From positions 1 through 6,929 of the forward strand of contig JACRIR010000225.1 in assembly GCA_016215705.1 (NCBI GenBank): DNA of 6,929 nucleotides, in the 5' to 3' direction. Of the stretch, positions 4,971-6,929 are shown piece after piece (position 1 is the stretch's first letter; every line of letters begins with the position of its first letter). Origin of the DNA: Candidatus Poribacteria bacterium (lineage in GTDB: Bacteria > Abyssobacteria > SURF-5). Made by a program: the position numbers and the translations under genes. Below the pieces are notes generated by a model. It saw only the letters and a list, made by a program, of their open reading frames with translations. It did not search any database and was not told where the DNA came from.

Positions 4971-5013
4971 GCTTATTCGGGGACACGATGCGGCATCGTG
5001 TCCCCGAATAAGC
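4971..5013. repeat. 43-nt REP-like palindrome, copy C (perfect)
   Basis: Two 21-nt arms (4971-4991 and 4993-5013) pair at all 21 positions around a single G (4992). The left arm begins GCTTATTC and continues GGGGACACGATGC. Its centre is 97 nt from that of copy B. It lies about 50 bp beyond the mnmG stop codon and would form a strong hairpin in an mnmG read-through transcript. No T-run follows on the minus strand. Confidence 0.93.
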
Positions 5014-5015
5014 GC

Positions 5016-5055
5016 CCCCGAATAAGCGCCACGCGGCATGACTCGCCCGAATAAA
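5016..5055. repeat. Degenerate half-copies of palindrome C
   Basis: CCCCGAATAAGCG at 5016-5028 exactly repeats 5002-5014, the end of copy C, 14 nt further on. GCGGCAT (5033-5039) and CCCGAATAA (5046-5054) repeat 4990-4996 and 5003-5011, both at an offset of exactly 43 nt. They look like a decayed right half of another palindrome placed one unit length away. Confidence 0.7.
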
Positions 5056-5060
5056 GGGTT

Positions 5061-6929
5061 CTATTTTTTCAGGTAGATCATGATGATGGAGATGTCGGAA
5101 GGTCTTACGCCCGTGATTCGAGAGGCCTGGCCCAGCGTAAGGGGCCGAAAGCGGGCGAGTTTTTCGCGGCCTTCGTTCGAGAGGCTGTGAATGCGGGTGT
5201 AGTCGATATCATGGGGAATGAGTGTCGCCTCGAGTCTTTCAATTCTTTCTATCTGAGCGAGTTGGCGACGGATGTATCCTTCGTACTTGATCTCGATCTG
5301 AACCTGCTCGGAGACGGAAGCTTCCGGCTCAGCGAGTCCGGCTATCGCGTATACTTCCGCGGCATCGAGCTCGGGACGGCGCAGCAACTGCTCGAGCGTT
5401 GTTCCGTCTTTCACATCGCCCGTTCCACGTTCGCGGAGCAAGCGGTTGACTGATTCCGACGGCGGGACTTTGCAGTTTCGGAGCCTGTTCAACTCTTCCC
5501 CGATGCGTTCGCGTTTTCTCTCGAGCGTCGAGAAAGCGGACTCGTCCACGAGTCCGAGCTTATATCCGACGGGCATCAGCCGCAGGTCGGCGTTGTCCTG
5601 TCGGAGCAAGAGGCGATATTCCGCCCGCGCCGTGAACATGCGATATGGTTCTCTTATTTCTCGAGTGACGAGGTCGTCGAGAAGCACTCCGATATAGGCC
5701 TGAGAGCGTGAAAGAACGAGCGGCGGTTCGGCCCTGAGCTTGAGCGCCGCATTTATCCCCGCCATCAAGCCCTGAGCGGCGGCTTCCTCGTATCCGGACG
5801 TCCCGTTTATCTGACCCGCGAAATACAAGTTCTCGACTTGTTTCGTCTCCATTGTCGGTTTTATCTGCGAGGGTGGGGCGAAGTCGTACTCGATTGCGTA
5901 CCCGTACCGCATGATCTCGGCATGCTCTAGTCCGCGGATCGTCCGGAGGAATTCGAGTTGGACGTCCTCGGGGAGGCTGCTGGAGATTCCATTGCAGTAG
6001 ATCTCGTCGGTTTCGAGGCCCTCGGGCTCGAGGAAAATCTGATGTCTTTCTTTGCTTGCGAATTTGACGACTTTGTCCTCGATAGAGGGGCAGTAGCGAG
6101 GCCCGATCCCGCTGATTCTGCCGGAATAAAGCGGTGAGCGGTCGAGATTCTTGCGGATTACCTCGTGCGTTTTTTCATTTGTGTACCCGAGATAGCATGG
6201 GACTTGTTCGCGGTCGATCTGCCGGGTCGAGAAAGAAAACGGCGGAGGAGGGACGTCGCCCGGCTGTTCGAGGAAGGCAGAAAGGTCCACGGTGTTTTTG
6301 TTGATCCGGGGCGGCGTGCCCGTCTTGAGACGCCCGAGATCGAAGCCCGCGTGTCTTAATCCGTCGGAGAGCGACCTGGCGGAGAACTCGCCGGCCCTTC
6401 CCGCTTCATGCTGCGAAAGGCCGATATGAATCAACCCGCGCAGGAACGTGCCGGTTGTGATGATGACGGCGCGGCCCTCGAACTTAGACTGTGTCTGAGT
6501 GACAACCGAGGTAATGCGACCATCCTGAACGCAGACGTTCTCGACGAGCGCCTGCTTGAGATCGAGGTTGGCGGCCTCTTCGAGGAGATGCTTCAACTTG
6601 AGCTGGTATGCTTTCTTGTCGGCCTGAGCGCGAGGGGCCCGCACTGCCGGACCTTTGCTTCGATTGAGCATGCGAAACTGGATGCCGGTCGCGTCGGTAA
6701 CCTTTCCCATCACGCCGCCGAGCGCATCGATCTCGCGAACGAGATGTCCTTTCGCCAGACCGCCGATAGCGGGGTTGCACGACATCTGCCCAATCGTGTC
6801 GAGCGAGATGGTGAGCAGTAGCGTTTCGCAGCCCATCCGGGCAGTTGCGAGGGCGGCCTCGCAGCCGGCGTGGCCTGCGCCGACGACGATTACGTCATAT
6901 TTCTTGGGATAGATGCGCATACCTTCCAT
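5061..6929 (-). CDS. mnmG: tRNA uridine-5-carboxymethylaminomethyl modification enzyme MnmG (GidA)
   Basis: This FAD-dependent enzyme, with its GTPase partner MnmE, installs the (carboxymethyl)aminomethyl group on wobble U34 of certain tRNAs. It is cytosolic and broadly conserved. The 622 residues align essentially end to end with the known family (E. coli about 629). The FAD-binding Rossmann motif GAGHAG is at 17-22, followed by QMSCNPAIGGLAKGHLVRE (48-66) and KGPAVRAPRAQAD (92-104). GRLKTGTPPRI (199-209) precedes GPRYCPSIEDK (276-286), whose cysteine (C280) corresponds to the functionally important one in E. coli. YFAGQINGTSGYEEAAAQG (369-387) and the helical C-terminal MnmE/tRNA-binding region (about 545-620, KYEGYIRRQ, GQASRITGV) complete it. 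It stops at TAG (5061-5063 read in reverse). The first ATG abuts the window edge; Met4 (6918-6920) is an alternative start and a longer N-terminus cannot be excluded. MnmE is not in view. Confidence 0.97.
   Translation of the reverse strand: MEGMRIYPKKYDVIVVGAGHAGCEAALATARMGCETLLLTISLDTIGQMSCNPAIGGLAKGHLVREIDALGGVMGKVTDATGIQFRMLNRSKGPAVRAPRAQADKKAYQLKLKHLLEEAANLDLKQALVENVCVQDGRITSVVTQTQSKFEGRAVIITTGTFLRGLIHIGLSQHEAGRAGEFSARSLSDGLRHAGFDLGRLKTGTPPRINKNTVDLSAFLEQPGDVPPPPFSFSTRQIDREQVPCYLGYTNEKTHEVIRKNLDRSPLYSGRISGIGPRYCPSIEDKVVKFASKERHQIFLEPEGLETDEIYCNGISSSLPEDVQLEFLRTIRGLEHAEIMRYGYAIEYDFAPPSQIKPTMETKQVENLYFAGQINGTSGYEEAAAQGLMAGINAALKLRAEPPLVLSRSQAYIGVLLDDLVTREIREPYRMFTARAEYRLLLRQDNADLRLMPVGYKLGLVDESAFSTLERKRERIGEELNRLRNCKVPPSESVNRLLRERGTGDVKDGTTLEQLLRRPELDAAEVYAIAGLAEPEASVSEQVQIEIKYEGYIRRQLAQIERIERLEATLIPHDIDYTRIHSLSNEGREKLARFRPLTLGQASRITGVRPSDISIIMIYLKK

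Larger units (their letters stand above)
4554..5060. other. Convergent spacer between regulator gene and mnmG
   Basis: This half-kilobase separates two genes pointing at each other and contains no supportable gene. It holds, in order: a CCCGC hairpin repeat; a T-run (4638-4645) without a preceding stem; an intrinsic terminator; a GGGCGACCC hairpin; two 43-nt palindromes; and degenerate half-palindromes reaching almost to the mnmG stop codon. A separate U-tract terminator for mnmG on the minus strand was not found. The palindromes may slow or stop transcription from that side. Confidence 0.75.

Noticed and set aside
813-5013. Palindromes considered as CRISPR repeats
   Set aside because: Only three widely spaced copies occur, with no regular spacers and no cas genes; single-centre palindromes fit REP-like elements better.
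6408-6821. A 137-residue plus-strand frame within mnmG
   Set aside because: It is antisense to the conserved mnmG coding sequence and has no independent evidence.

Overview
This window is chromosomal DNA from a bacterium. It holds four convincing protein-coding genes, all housekeeping or stress functions: a type I DnaJ co-chaperone (+), an integral-membrane M50 (site-2 protease type) peptidase (+), an Rrf2-family Fe-S regulator (+), and the tRNA-modification flavoprotein MnmG (-, running to the right edge). No plasmid, phage, transposase, CRISPR array, rRNA or tRNA gene was seen. The genes are moderately GC-rich and individually unremarkable. The spaces between them are unusual: only about 59% of the window is coding, and the gaps (about 1.27 kb, 0.65 kb, 0.39 kb and 0.51 kb) are filled with several short repeat families. 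Spacers like these are, in my recollection, common in genomes of uncultured bacteria (PVC-type lineages, Hydrogenedentes-like and deltaproteobacteria-like groups), but the window cannot fix the taxon.

Layout. Positions 1-1059 have no supportable gene. They hold dispersed repeats, two tandem arrays of a 9-nt unit beginning TGGAC, a 7-nt tandem repeat and a 43-nt near-perfect palindrome. A good sigma-70-type promoter (about 1060-1089) precedes a roughly 175-nt leader that can fold into a three-way junction. The leader ends in a Shine-Dalgarno that selects a TTG start for dnaJ (1271-2413). Positions 2414-3060 are non-coding, with GATT units phased at about 10 nt, a 23-nt direct repeat and a hairpin. 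The M50 protease gene (3061-3714) is followed by more TGGAC repeats (3715-4017). Next come a TTTACA-17-CATAAT promoter and the rrf2-type regulator (4104-4553). The convergent region 4554-5060 between the regulator and mnmG carries an intrinsic terminator and several hairpins. It also carries two perfect 43-nt palindromes of the same family as the one at 813-855, and degenerate half-copies of them. mnmG (5061-6929) occupies the rest.

The four genes do not form a pathway or operon. Each is separated by a long repeat-rich spacer and probably has its own transcription. The most interesting signals are the 43-nt palindrome family, whose stems differ between copies but keep pairing (REP-like elements or structured sites), and the structured dnaJ leader. 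No new multi-gene system is visible.
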